64,000 nucleotides of DNA, taken from positions 551,744 to 615,743 of the forward strand of contig JAEPQK010000003.1 in assembly GCA_017640615.1 (NCBI GenBank), written 5' to 3'. Shown here piece after piece: positions 9,688-20,663 of the stretch. A model generated the notes under the pieces. The model did no database searches. It saw only the letters and a list, made by a program, of their open reading frames with translations, and had not been told where the DNA came from. Origin of the DNA: Rhizobiaceae bacterium. Lineage in GTDB: Bacteria > Pseudomonadota > Alphaproteobacteria > Rhizobiales > Rhizobiaceae. Within the stretch, counting starts at the first letter, position 1; every line of letters begins with the position of its first letter. A program made the translations under genes and the position numbers.

Positions 9688-10674
9688 ATGTTTCGTTGGG
9701 GCATTCTCTCCACCGCCAAGATCGCGCGCGAACAGCTCATTCCGGCCATCCAGGATGCTGAAAACGGTGTGCTGTCGGCCATAGCCAGCCGCGATGAGGC
9801 GAAGGCCCGGGCCCTTGCGGAGCGCAACGGCGCGCCGCACGAATTCGGCTCCTACGAGGAAATGCTGGCGTCAGACACAATCGATGGCGTCTATATTCCG
9901 CTTCCCACCTCTCAGCATGTCGAATGGGCGGTGAAGGCAGCCGACGCCGGCAAGCACGTGCTGGTCGAAAAGCCGTTGGCGCTGAAGGCCGAAGACATCG
10001 CTCAGGTGATCGCCGCGCGCGACCGCAACAATGTCGTGGTGTCGGAAGCCTTCATGGTCACCTATCACCCGCAATGGCTGAAGGTGCGCGAGCTGGTGCG
10101 TGACGGTGCAATCGGCAGGTTGCGCCATGTGCAGGGCGCGTTCAGCTATTTCAATGTCGACCCGAACAATATGCGCAACCAGCCCGAGCTCGGCGGCGGA
10201 GCGCTGCCCGACATCGGGGTCTACCCCACCGTGACGACACGCTTCGTCACTGGCGCCGAGCCGGCGCGTATTCAGGCGCTGGTGGAGCGTGACACCAAGT
10301 TCGGAACTGACATCTATTCGAGCGTGAAGGCCGATTTCGGTGCGTTCGAGCTCTCATTCTACTGTTCGACCCAGATGGCGCTGCGCCAGCACATGGTGTT
10401 CCATGGCGACAAGGGTTTCATCGAGGTCGTCGCACCCTTCAACGCCGGCGACTACGACCATCACCGCATCGAACTGCACGATATCGGCCACGCGACAACG
10501 CAGCAGTTCCGGTTTCCGGCAACCAAGCAGTACCGGCTAGAGGTCGAGGCCTTTGCGCGCCGTGCGGCGGGTGAGGAGGTCGACTATTTCACTCTGGAAG
10601 ATTCGGTCAGAAACCAGAAGGTCATCGACGCGATCTACCGGGCCGGCGAAAGCGACAGGTGGGAGCAGGTCTGA
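9688..10674 (+). CDS. Gfo/Idh/MocA family NAD(P)-dependent oxidoreductase
   Basis: A 328-residue two-domain dehydrogenase. The N-terminal Rossmann fold carries '[17 protein letters not shown]' (Gly-rich loop of the relaxed GFO type), and '[16 protein letters not shown]' is the family's signature with the catalytic Lys. The C-terminal alpha/beta domain begins at '[15 protein letters not shown]'. Such enzymes act on sugars, inositols or trans-dihydrodiols; the substrate cannot be told. An ATG preceded by 'GGGAGA' is a good start. It stands alone between the nucleotidyltransferase and the dnaK promoter region. Confidence 0.85.
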   Translation: MFRWGILSTAKIAREQLIPAIQDAENGVLSAIASRDEAKARALAERNGAPHEFGSYEEMLASDTIDGVYIPLPTSQHVEWAVKAADAGKHVLVEKPLALKAEDIAQVIAARDRNNVVVSEAFMVTYHPQWLKVRELVRDGAIGRLRHVQGAFSYFNVDPNNMRNQPELGGGALPDIGVYPTVTTRFVTGAEPARIQALVERDTKFGTDIYSSVKADFGAFELSFYCSTQMALRQHMVFHGDKGFIEVVAPFNAGDYDHHRIELHDIGHATTQQFRFPATKQYRLEVEAFARRAAGEEVDYFTLEDSVRNQKVIDAIYRAGESDRWEQV

Positions 10675-10827
10675 GGCTTCATCGGCTGATTCGCGAGGCC
10701 TCCGGCTGGCATCGATGCCGGTGCTCGGATCGGTGGCAGAGGCGGCTTTGCGCCGCCTTTGGCGCCCATCGTCCGCCGGGCGGTGTTTTGGGAGCCATTT
10801 TCAGGCGTTAAAGCATGGCCTTGCCGC

Positions 10828-10856
10828 CTTGCATGGCAAAACCCTCCTACTTATAT
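10828..10856 (+). promoter_or_regulatory. Candidate RpoH (sigma-32)-type heat-shock promoter of dnaK
   Basis: In the 302-base gap before dnaK, CTTGCA at 10828-10833 is followed after 16 bases by CTTATAT at 10850-10856. This matches the alphaproteobacterial RpoH pattern (CTTG... and C-TATNT) as I know it. It lies ~120 bases before the dnaK start codon. The rest of the gap shows no ORF or other strong signal. Confidence 0.55.
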
Positions 10857-10976
10857 ACCCGGCAACACCGCGCAGCCGGCAAATCGGCCGCTGCGGCGGT
10901 AATTCGTGTGAACGGGGCTTTCACGTGGAACGCCTAATGGGGTCCTGAAAGCCTGCCTAGCGGAGAGAAATGAGCC

Positions 10977-12890
<1,914 letters not shown>

Positions 12891-12911
12891 CGGGTCGGAT
12901 AAACCGCAATC

Positions 12912-12935
12912 GCCCGGCGCTCGCGCCGGGCTTTT
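12912..12935 (+). terminator. Rho-independent terminator between dnaK and dnaJ
   Basis: A perfect 9-bp stem, GCCCGGCGC (12912-12920) with GCGCCGGGC (12923-12931), a 2-base loop and a TTTT tail, lies 22 bases after the dnaK stop. It probably attenuates or ends the dnaK transcript before dnaJ. Confidence 0.8.
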
Positions 12936-13057
12936 GCGATCAGGTCGCGGCTTAAAGCAGGCAATTTCGGATTCTGCGGAACAAGCCAGCGCAAATTGAA
13001 TCTCGGTACTCGCGGCTGTAAAGCCGGCCCGCCGGAAACTTAAGACAAGAAGGCCCG

Positions 13058-14191
13058 ATGAAGGCTGATTTCTACGAAACGCTGGGCGTCTCCAAAGGCG
13101 CGGACGAAAAAGAGCTCAAGGCCGCTTTTCGCAAGCAGGCGATGCGCTTTCACCCAGACCGCAACCCCGATGATGCGGAAGCCGAGCGCAAGTTCAAGGA
13201 AGTCGGCGAGGCCTATGAGGTGCTCAAGGACCCGCAGAAGAGGGCCGCCTATGACCGCTTCGGCCACGCCGCGTTCGAAAATGGTGGCATGGGCGGCGGC
13301 GGCGGCCATGGCTTCGGTGGCGCCGGCGGCTTTGCGGATATTTTCGAGGACATTTTCGGTGACATGATGGGTGGCGGCCGCCGCCGCTCGTCAGGTGGCC
13401 GCGAGCGCGGGGCTGACCTGCGCTACAATATGGAAATTTCGCTCGAAGAGGCATTTGCCGGCAAGACCGCGCAAATCCACGTGCCGAGCTCCATTCAATG
13501 TACGGATTGCACGGGCTCTGGCGCGAAACCCGGCACCTCGCCGACGACGTGCCCCATGTGTCAGGGCGCCGGCCGTGTGCGCGCTGCGCAGGGCTTCTTT
13601 TCGATCGAGCGCACCTGCCCGCAGTGCCAGGGCCGCGGTCAGACCATCACCGACCCCTGCCCGAAATGTTCCGGTCAGGGCCGGGTGACAGAGGAGCGTT
13701 CGCTTTCGGTCAATATTCCTGCCGGCATCGAGGATGGCACCCGCATTCGGCTGGCAGGCGAAGGCGAAGCGGGCCTGCGCGGCTCGCCGAGCGGTGACCT
13801 CTATATCTTCCTCTCCGTCAAGCCGCACGAGTTCTTCCAGCGCGACGGCGCTGATCTTTATTGCAAAGTGCCGATTTCGATGACCACCGCCGCACTCGGC
13901 GGCGCTTTCGAAGTTACAACGCTGGATGGCACCCAGACGCGGGTCAAGGTGCCCGAAGGCTCTCAGAACGGCCGCCAGTTCCGCCTCAAGGGCAAAGGCA
14001 TGCCGGTGCTGCGCCAGCCGCAGGTGGGTGATCTCTATATTCAGGTTTCGGTGGAAACCCCGCAAAACCTGTCGAAACGGCAGCGCGAACTGCTCGAAGA
14101 ATTCGAAGAGCTTTCGTCCAAGGAAAACAGCCCGCAGTCTGCCGGCTTCTTTTCCCGCATGAAGGATTTCCTGGATTCCTTCGGCGAATAA
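13058..14191 (+). CDS. dnaJ: Co-chaperone DnaJ (Hsp40)
   Basis: A 377-residue type I J-protein. The J domain (1-70) contains the essential HPD motif in 'FHPDRNPDD'; a Gly/Phe-rich linker follows (~75-120), then four zinc-finger repeats ([32 protein letters not shown]) and the C-terminal substrate-binding domains. It stimulates DnaK ATPase and delivers substrates. Transcribed 167 bases after dnaK. Confidence 0.97.
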   Translation: MKADFYETLGVSKGADEKELKAAFRKQAMRFHPDRNPDDAEAERKFKEVGEAYEVLKDPQKRAAYDRFGHAAFENGGMGGGGGHGFGGAGGFADIFEDIFGDMMGGGRRRSSGGRERGADLRYNMEISLEEAFAGKTAQIHVPSSIQCTDCTGSGAKPGTSPTTCPMCQGAGRVRAAQGFFSIERTCPQCQGRGQTITDPCPKCSGQGRVTEERSLSVNIPAGIEDGTRIRLAGEGEAGLRGSPSGDLYIFLSVKPHEFFQRDGADLYCKVPISMTTAALGGAFEVTTLDGTQTRVKVPEGSQNGRQFRLKGKGMPVLRQPQVGDLYIQVSVETPQNLSKRQRELLEEFEELSSKENSPQSAGFFSRMKDFLDSFGE

Positions 14192-14272
14192 CCGCCGGAT
14201 TTGCTTGCTTCCCTTGCGGCAGCGCATATGTAGAAGGCAAGCAGGTCAGAAGCTGAAACGAGGAGAGCATTC

Positions 14273-14896
14273 ATGACCCTTCACCCAGGTTTGCGGAAGT
14301 TCGCGTCGCGGTTCGACGAAGAACTGCGCTTCTTCCGTGGGTGGGTGGGCAAGCCGAAGGCGGTTGGTGCAATCGTCCCCACCAGCAACGTGACTGCGCG
14401 CCGCATGGCCAGTGTCACCGATCCCTGCTCCGGCCTTCCGGTGCTGGAACTCGGTCCCGGCACCGGTGTCATCACCCGCGCCATCCTCGACCATGGCATT
14501 CCCGCGGACCGGCTGATCACGATCGAATATTCACCGGATTTCGTCGCGCATCTGGAAAAGCACTTTCCCGGCATCTCAGTGATACAGGGCGACGCCTTCG
14601 ATCTCGACAAGACGCTTGGCGACAAGGCCGGCCTTACCTTCGATTCCATCGTATCGGGCGTACCGCTGCTCAACTTTCCGGTCGAGCAGCGTGTGCGCTA
14701 TGTCGAAGACCTTCTCGACCGCGTAAACCCAGGCCGTCCGGTCATTCAGCTGACCTATGGCCCGCTTTCGCCGGTGCCCGCCGGCAAGGGTAGCTATAAG
14801 GTCACGCGATTCGATTTCATCTTGCGCAATATCCCGCCAACAACGCTTTGGCTTTATTCGAGGGGTGAACCTGTGCTGCCGGGCGCGCGGCACTGA
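14273..14896 (+). CDS. pmtA: Phosphatidylethanolamine N-methyltransferase, Sinorhizobium type
   Basis: A 207-residue SAM-dependent methyltransferase with motif I 'VLELGPGTGVITRAIL' (~62-77) and 'IQGDAFDLD'. Its N-terminal 'GWVGKPKAVGAIVPTSN' and the end 'NIPPTTLWLY' match the rhizobial PmtA family, which methylates phosphatidylethanolamine three times to give phosphatidylcholine at the inner membrane. The place right after dnaJ is the same as in Sinorhizobium and Mesorhizobium as I recall, which supports the assignment. Confidence 0.85.
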   Translation: MTLHPGLRKFASRFDEELRFFRGWVGKPKAVGAIVPTSNVTARRMASVTDPCSGLPVLELGPGTGVITRAILDHGIPADRLITIEYSPDFVAHLEKHFPGISVIQGDAFDLDKTLGDKAGLTFDSIVSGVPLLNFPVEQRVRYVEDLLDRVNPGRPVIQLTYGPLSPVPAGKGSYKVTRFDFILRNIPPTTLWLYSRGEPVLPGARH

Positions 14897-14924
14897 AGCT
14901 GCGCTCAACAACTGAAAGCAGGAA

Positions 14925-15515
14925 ATGACACCGAAAATTCTCGTCTTCGCAGGGTCGGTTCGTTCCGGCGCATATTCCGGCAAAACCGCGGACGTCGCAC
15001 AGCATGAACTCGCCAGGCAGGGCGCGGACGTAACCCGCATTTCGCTCGCCGACTACCCGCTGCCGATCATGGACGAGGACCTGGAGACGGAAAAGGGCAT
15101 CCCCGAAAACGCTGTGAAGCTCGCCCGGCTGATCGCCTCGCACGACGCAATGCTGATCGCGACGCCGGAATATAACGGCTCAATGCCGCCGCTCGTTAAA
15201 AACACGATCGACTGGGTGAGCCGCGTGTCGGAAGACGGCGGCAAGCCGCTCAAACCCTATCCGGGCAAGGTCGTTGCAATCTGCTCGTCATCCGACGGGC
15301 ATTTCGCCGGCATTCGCAGCGCCAACCATTTGCGCGCCGTGCTGGCGCATATCCAGATGGAAGTGATCGCGCCGCAGGTTTCGGTGCCCAATGCGGACAA
15401 GGCCTTCGATGACGATGGAAACTTTGTCGCCGAGCGCCTGACAAAAGGCATGCAACGCCTTTGCCGCACTCTGATCGAACATGCGCGGCTGCTGAGCACG
15501 AGGGTGGAACACTGA
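14925..15515 (+). CDS. NADPH-dependent FMN reductase family protein
   Basis: A 196-residue flavodoxin-like protein. '[17 protein letters not shown]' near the N-terminus binds the FMN phosphate, and '[19 protein letters not shown]' (~78-96) is the family's isoalloxazine-loop motif. Members reduce FMN, quinones, azo dyes or chromate with NAD(P)H. Its stop TGA shares one base with the ATG of pyrF (TGATG), suggesting co-translation. Confidence 0.9.
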   Translation: MTPKILVFAGSVRSGAYSGKTADVAQHELARQGADVTRISLADYPLPIMDEDLETEKGIPENAVKLARLIASHDAMLIATPEYNGSMPPLVKNTIDWVSRVSEDGGKPLKPYPGKVVAICSSSDGHFAGIRSANHLRAVLAHIQMEVIAPQVSVPNADKAFDDDGNFVAERLTKGMQRLCRTLIEHARLLSTRVEH

Positions 15516-16216
15516 TGGCGGTGCAGAACGAACTGCGCGACCGGCTGATCGTCGGTCTGGATGTGCCAGGCATTGCCGAGGCCGAACGGGTGGTGGAAAC
15601 GCTGGGCGACACGGTCGGCTTCTACAAGATCGGCTACCAGCTTGCCTATGCTGGTGGTTTCGAGCTCGCCCGCGATTTGGTGAAGGACGGCAAGAAGGTC
15701 TTTCTTGACCTCAAGCTGCTCGACATCGACAACACGGTGGCCAAGGGCGTTGAGAGCGTCGCGCGCCTCGGCGTCAACATGCTCACCATCCACGCCTATC
15801 CCAAGGCGATGCGCGCCGCGGTTGAGGCCGCGAAGGGTTCGGGTGTCTGTCTCCTGGGGGTCACTGTACTGACCTCGATGGACGATGCGGACCTCAGGGA
15901 AGCGGGATACGCCGAAGGAGCTGCTGCGCTTACCGCGCGTCGCGCCGGTCAAGCACGCGAGGCCGGTATGGGCGGAATTGTCTGTGCCGCTCCGGAAGCC
16001 TCACGTTTGCGGGGCATTGTCGGCCCTGACCTCGCAGTGGTAACGCCGGGCATCCGCCCGGCCGGCGCGGATGCTGGCGACCAGAAGCGTATCGCCACGC
16101 CGGCGGACGCTCTGCGCTCGGGCGCAAGCCATCTCGTGGTGGCGCGGCCTGTCGTGGCCGCTGCCGACCATAAAGGTGCGGCAACTGCGATTCTGGAAGA
16201 GATGGCTGCGGCCTAG
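15515..16216 (+). CDS. pyrF: Orotidine 5'-phosphate decarboxylase
   Basis: A 233-residue TIM-barrel enzyme that makes UMP from OMP, the last step of de novo pyrimidine synthesis. Recognised from '[10 protein letters not shown]', the catalytic '[14 protein letters not shown]' (Asp-x-Lys-x-x-Asp variant), 'TPGIRP' and the phosphate-binding end '[11 protein letters not shown]'. The frame is open further upstream, but the ATG at 15515, overlapping the FMN-reductase stop by one base, gives the normal length. Confidence 0.95.
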   Translation: MAVQNELRDRLIVGLDVPGIAEAERVVETLGDTVGFYKIGYQLAYAGGFELARDLVKDGKKVFLDLKLLDIDNTVAKGVESVARLGVNMLTIHAYPKAMRAAVEAAKGSGVCLLGVTVLTSMDDADLREAGYAEGAAALTARRAGQAREAGMGGIVCAAPEASRLRGIVGPDLAVVTPGIRPAGADAGDQKRIATPADALRSGASHLVVARPVVAAADHKGAATAILEEMAAA

Positions 16217-16255
16217 ATTGTACAAGAAGCGGCGCGTAAGCCGCAGGGAGGGACA

Positions 16256-16549
16256 ATGGCTAAAGGATACTGGATTGCTCGCGTCGATGTGCGCGACCCC
16301 GAGCGCTACAAGGATTATGTCTCCACTGCCAAGCCGGCCTTCGAGCGCTTCGGAGCGAAATTTCTCGCCCGTGGCGGCGAATATACTGCGTTGGAAGGCG
16401 CCGTGCGCGCCCGCAACGTCGTGATCGAGTTCCCATCCCACCAGGCCGCGGTCGATTGCTACAACTCGGCCGAATATCAGGCCGCGAAGGCAATCCGCCA
16501 GGAAGTGGCCGATGCCGAAATGGTCGTGGTCGAGGGCTTCGAAGGGTGA
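16256..16549 (+). CDS. DUF1330 domain protein
   Basis: A 97-residue protein with 'GYWIARVDVRDPERYKDY' and 'VVIEFPSHQAAVDCYNSAEYQ', typical of DUF1330, a dimeric alpha+beta-barrel family related to antibiotic-biosynthesis monooxygenases. No enzymatic role is established. It follows pyrF by 39 bases with a GGAGGGAC ribosome-binding site, and its stop overlaps the GTG start of the next gene. Confidence 0.88.
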   Translation: MAKGYWIARVDVRDPERYKDYVSTAKPAFERFGAKFLARGGEYTALEGAVRARNVVIEFPSHQAAVDCYNSAEYQAAKAIRQEVADAEMVVVEGFEG

Positions 16550-17118
16550 TCCGAGGCGGCAGCGCGTTGCCGCCATTAGACTACAGCCAGCATGATTGCC
16601 CGCCGGGCTACAGGATCCGCAGCGGGACGCCTGCGGATGACGAGCGGCTCGTTGCAATTGAAAACGCCGCCGGCCGTCTCTTCGCCGACCATGGCTATCA
16701 GGCCGTCGCCGAGGACGGCTTTGAAAATGTCGCCCAGCTCCGCAGCATCTTGCGCAGCGGTGACATGTTTGTCGCGGTGGATGGCGATGACTGCCCGGTC
16801 GGCTTTGCCTTCGCGCGCTCACTGGCGGGCTGGCTGCATCTGCGTGAACTTTCGGTCGATCCCGCGCACGGCCGCAAAGGCCTGGGGCGCGCGCTGGTGA
16901 ACACGGTTGTAGCGGCGGCGCGTTCCGCTGGGCTCGCTGGCGTTACCCTGACGACATTCCGCACGGTGCGTTTCAACCAGCCATTTTACGAATCGCTCGG
17001 CTTTCGCGAACTGCTGGCTTTCGATGCACCGCCTATTCTCGCCGATATGTTCCGCAGTGAAATTCCACATGGAATTGACCCTGCCGAGCGGCTTATCATG
17101 CGGTTTTTGCTCGATTAA
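16546..17118 (+). CDS. GNAT family N-acetyltransferase
   Basis: A 190-residue acetyltransferase with acetyl-CoA-binding motif A 'ELSVDPAHGRKGLGRALV' (~100-117) and the later 'FYESLGFRE' motif B. The N-terminal part reads 'YRIRSGTPADDERLVAIENAA', usual for the fold. The frame is open upstream, but GTG at 16546 within the DUF1330 stop (GTGA overlap) is the likely start; it gives a normal length. The substrate is unknown. Confidence 0.85.
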   Translation: MIRGGSALPPLDYSQHDCPPGYRIRSGTPADDERLVAIENAAGRLFADHGYQAVAEDGFENVAQLRSILRSGDMFVAVDGDDCPVGFAFARSLAGWLHLRELSVDPAHGRKGLGRALVNTVVAAARSAGLAGVTLTTFRTVRFNQPFYESLGFRELLAFDAPPILADMFRSEIPHGIDPAERLIMRFLLD

Positions 17119-17256
17119 ATGCTGTTTCGGCCGCCAGTTAGGCCTTTCCGCCGTTTCTTGTTGCGCCGCAACAAAACTCCGCTTAGCTTTATCATATAAC
17201 AATGTCGCGCATGACGCCCGGCATTCTGTGCGAAGCCGAAGAGGCTAAAGGGCGCA

Positions 17257-18531
17257 ATGTTCTACCAGATGTACGAACTCAACCATGCCGCGTTGCAGCC
17301 ATACAGGGCGCTCGCGGACGCGGTGAAACTCTTCTACAGCCACCCGCTCAACCCCGCATCGCAGACCAGCTTCGGGCGCTCTGTCGCCGGAGCTGCCGAG
17401 CTGTTTGAGCGAACGACCCGTCGCTACGCCAAGCCGGAATTCGGCATCTCCGAAACGACCGTCAATTTCGTTCGTGTACCGGTGAAGGAAAAGACCGTCT
17501 GGTCGAAACCCTTCTGCAATCTGATCCATTTCGAGCGCAGGCTGCCCGAAGGCCACAAGCCCGACCCCAAGATCCTGATCGTGGCGCCGATGTCGGGTCA
17601 CTACGCAACGCTGTTGCGCGGCACGGTCGAGACCTTCCTGCCGCGAGCCGAGGTTTTCATCACCGATTGGACAGACGCCCGCATGGTGCCGCTGTCCGCC
17701 GGACCGTTCGATCTCGACGACTATGTTGACTACGTGATCGACATGCTGCGCTGGCTGGGGCCGGACACGCATGTCATTGCCGTCTGCCAGCCCTCGGTGC
17801 CGGTGCTTTCCGCCGTTTCGGTGATGGAAGCGCGTGGCGATGACGCGGCGCCCTCGACCATGACGCTGATGGGCGGGCCGATCGACACCAGGCGCAATCC
17901 GACCGCCGTGAACCTGCTGGCGGAGGAAAAGGGCACTGACTGGTTCCGTGACAATGTCATCACCACCGTGCCCTGGCCGCATCCGGGCTTTGGCCGGCCG
18001 GTCTATCCGGGCTTCCTGCAGCTTTCGGGCTTCATGAGCATGAACCTCGACCGGCACCTGATCGCCCACAAGGACTTCTTCATGCATCTGGTGAAGGACG
18101 ATGGCGATTCAGCCGAAAAGCACCGCGAGTTCTACGACGAATACCTCGCCGTGATGGACCTTACGGCTGAATTCTACCTGCAGACGGTGGAAACGGTGTT
18201 CGTTCGCCACGCCTTGCCCAAGGGTGAAATGACCCATCGCGGCGAGCCGGTCGATCCGGCTGCGGTGCGCAACGTTGCGCTGCTTACGGTCGAGGGCGAG
18301 AACGATGACATCTCCGGTCTCGGCCAGACCAAGGCCGCACATGATCTGTGTGTGAACATCCCGGACGAAATGCGCGCGCACCACATGCAGCCGAAGGTCG
18401 GCCACTATGGCGTGTTCAACGGCTCGCGTTTCCGCGCCGATATCGCGCCGCGCATCCTCGATTTCATCCGCTCGCATGCGCGAGCCGCAAGGCCTGCCGC
18501 CAAAAAAACGAAGGTCGCAAAGAGCGCATAG
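17257..18531 (+). CDS. phaZ: Intracellular polyhydroxyalkanoate depolymerase
   Basis: A 424-residue protein beginning 'MFYQMYELNHAALQPYRALA', the typical start of alphaproteobacterial cytoplasmic PHB depolymerases. The lipase-like box is replaced by a Cys-containing 'AVCQPSVPVLSA' (~178-189), as in intracellular PhaZ. Conserved 'VEGENDDISGLGQT' and 'KVGHYGVFNGSRFR' supply the Asp and His of the catalytic triad. It mobilises stored polyhydroxybutyrate granules. The C-terminus is Lys/Ala rich. No signal peptide is seen, in line with a cytosolic location. Confidence 0.92.
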   Translation: MFYQMYELNHAALQPYRALADAVKLFYSHPLNPASQTSFGRSVAGAAELFERTTRRYAKPEFGISETTVNFVRVPVKEKTVWSKPFCNLIHFERRLPEGHKPDPKILIVAPMSGHYATLLRGTVETFLPRAEVFITDWTDARMVPLSAGPFDLDDYVDYVIDMLRWLGPDTHVIAVCQPSVPVLSAVSVMEARGDDAAPSTMTLMGGPIDTRRNPTAVNLLAEEKGTDWFRDNVITTVPWPHPGFGRPVYPGFLQLSGFMSMNLDRHLIAHKDFFMHLVKDDGDSAEKHREFYDEYLAVMDLTAEFYLQTVETVFVRHALPKGEMTHRGEPVDPAAVRNVALLTVEGENDDISGLGQTKAAHDLCVNIPDEMRAHHMQPKVGHYGVFNGSRFRADIAPRILDFIRSHARAARPAAKKTKVAKSA

Positions 18532-18811
18532 CGCCTGCCCTTGGCCATCCAATTGGCATAGATTTGCGGTGTTGCGCCCCGTGGCAGGGGTATGCCTCAG
18601 CTTCATTCGGGCCTGGTTGATTCGTGCCCGACCTGGCATCTCGCACCCAGCCTGATGACTGTTGCCATTTTGACTCAGCACGCCTTGAACCGGCCATAAG
18701 CACGCCGTGCCGGGTAACCATGCCGGCAACTTGAGCGAGCGACGAATTGACTTCACCCCTCTCTCACCCTTAATTTTTTGTTAACGGGCGGTTGGCTTGG
18801 GGTAGGAAGTC

Positions 18812-19429
18812 ATGGGTTTGGAGTATCGCGCCGCGGCGGCGCGCATAGGCAGCCTGATTGCGTTTTTGGCGCTGGCCGGCGGCCAGGCCGTATCCGCCGA
18901 ACTCGGCTCCATGCATGCCGGCCGCCAGACATCTCAGCCGATTGGCCACTATGAGTTTTGTAAGGCAAACCCTGCCGAATGCGCGGTGCGCCCGCGCGAT
19001 CGTGGCCGGCTGCGGCTCAATCAGGCAATCTTGGACCGTATCTCTTCGGTCAATCTTGAGATCAACCGCGCAATCCGCCCGCTCAACGATATAGATATCT
19101 ATGGCCGCGACGAGGTCTGGGCGTATCCCGTTATCGGGGCTGGCGACTGCGAGGACTATGCGCTTTTGAAGCGGCGCGAGCTCAACCGCGCCGGCATCTC
19201 GCTGTCCAACCTCCTCATCACCGTCGTCCGCAAGCCTGATGGCGAGGGCCATGCGGTCCTGACCGTGCGCACGGACCGTGGCGATCTCATCCTCGACAAT
19301 CTGCGCGACGATGTGCGCGGCTGGCGCGACACCGGTTACCGCTTCCTGAAGCGGCAGGCGAGCTACCACACGGGCCGTTGGGTTTCATTGCATGACGAAA
19401 ACGAGACCCTCGTCGGCTCGGTCGACTGA
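18812..19429 (+). CDS. Bacterial transglutaminase-like cysteine peptidase (BTLCP)
   Basis: A 205-residue exported protein with a signal peptide (residues ~1-30, ending VSA). The catalytic residues of the BTLCP family can be seen: Cys in 'GAGDCEDYAL', His in 'GEGHAVLTV' and Asp in 'ILDNL'. Related proteins such as LapG are periplasmic proteases tied to c-di-GMP control of adhesins; whether this one has that role is unknown. The 280-base gap before it shows no ORF. Convergent with the comM 3' fragment. Confidence 0.85.
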   Translation: MGLEYRAAAARIGSLIAFLALAGGQAVSAELGSMHAGRQTSQPIGHYEFCKANPAECAVRPRDRGRLRLNQAILDRISSVNLEINRAIRPLNDIDIYGRDEVWAYPVIGAGDCEDYALLKRRELNRAGISLSNLLITVVRKPDGEGHAVLTVRTDRGDLILDNLRDDVRGWRDTGYRFLKRQASYHTGRWVSLHDENETLVGSVD

Positions 19430-19528
19430 CGACCGGCAACTCGCCGCGCATTCTTGAAAACTGCAGCGTGTCTCGGCCGTCGCACCGCGCGATGAGCCTT
19501 AGCAGGCACGAATCTGCTTCGGCATTTC

Positions 19529-20425
19529 TCAGGCGGCTTGCTGCGCGAGCCGTTCCCCAGCCATGCGATAAGAAATCGCCTCGGCCAGATGAACGCGACC
19601 GACCGTGTCCGTGCCGTCGAGATCGGCCAGAGTGCGCGCCACTTTCAAGATGCGGTGATAGGCGCGGGCGGAGAAGCTCAGCTTTTCGCTGGCCTCGGCA
19701 AGCAGGCTAGCGCCGGCGGCGTCAGGTGCGGCCAGCTTCTCAACCAGAGAGTTCGACAAGGCGGCGTTGGTCAGCATGGCCCCCTGTCCGAACTCGGTTG
19801 CGCGCTCACGCTGCACTTGCCGCGCCCGCGCGACGCGCTCTGCCACCGTAGCGCTGGTTTCGGACTGGCCGGGACGTATGAGGTCCGCCGCCGACACGGC
19901 CGGCACGTCCACTTTGAGGTCGATGCGGTCCATCAGCGGCCCGGATATGCGAGCCTGATAGTCGGTCTGGCAGCGCGGCCCGCGCGCGCAACGATGCCCG
20001 GGTTCGCCGGCCATGCCGCAGCGGCATGGGTTCATCGCCGCAATCAGCTGAAACCGCGCCGGGTAGGTCACGCGATGGTTGGCACGCGCAATCATGCATT
20101 CGCCGCTCTCGAGCGGCTGCCGCAGCGAATCCAGCACCTGCGGCGTGAATTCGGGAAACTCGTCGAGAAACAGCACGCCGCAATGCGCGAGCGACACTTC
20201 GCCGGGCTTCACCCGCAGCCCGCCGCCGACCATCGCCGCCATGGAGGCCGAGTGATGCGGTGCGCGAAACGGCCTGCGGTCTGAGAGCTTGCCGTCGGCC
20301 AGCGCGCCGGCGATCGAGGCGATCATCGAAACTTCCAGAAGCTCGGATGCGCCAAGCGGCGGCAGGATGGAGGGCAGCCGCTGCGCAAGCATGGATTTGC
20401 CTGAACCCGGCGGGCCGACCATTAG
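19529..20425 (-). pseudogene. comM: comM (YifB-like Mg-chelatase-family ATPase), 3' part, cut off by the island
   Basis: The C-terminal ~300 residues of ComM: it starts exactly at 'MVGPPGSGKSMLAQRLPSI' (Walker A), with Walker B 'VLFLDEFPEF', 'AAMNPCRCG' and the helical end 'AISYRMAGERLAQQAA'. The N-terminal half lies 8.8 kb away at 29228-29866. ComM is a helicase that supports branch migration in natural transformation in some bacteria. An ATG at 20449 inside the island could start a short fragment beginning MGSNVNTLL that keeps the ATPase core, but the Lon-like N-terminal domain is lost. Confidence 0.92.
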
Positions 20426-20450
20426 TAATGTGTTGACATTGGACCCCACA
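20405..20450. other. Left attachment site (attL) of the comM island
   Basis: The chromosomal side ends in the Walker A codons of comM (+ strand GGGCCGACCATT), followed by a dinucleotide AG at 20424-20425 also found at the right end. Joining the outer flanks through AG gives an uninterrupted comM (N-L-L-M-V-G-P-P-G). The inner arm reads TAATGTGTTGACATTGG. Core and flanks were inferred from the restored reading frame, not by experiment. Confidence 0.75.
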
Positions 20451-20663
20451 TTAAGTTATCGGCTGCCTGAACAAGACGGCGAGCGGCCTACGGGCCTCGC
20501 GCCACAGGGCTTCGTCTCCCACCTGATCTGAGGGGATACGCGCACTAAGCGAAGAGCTTAGGGGAAAATCGCTAGCGGCTGATCCGCTAGAGGTGGTGCA
20601 GGTCCGGGGACAATGCCTTCCCGCTGATGATGACGTGGCAGCGTCGAAACCTTGGAAAGATTA

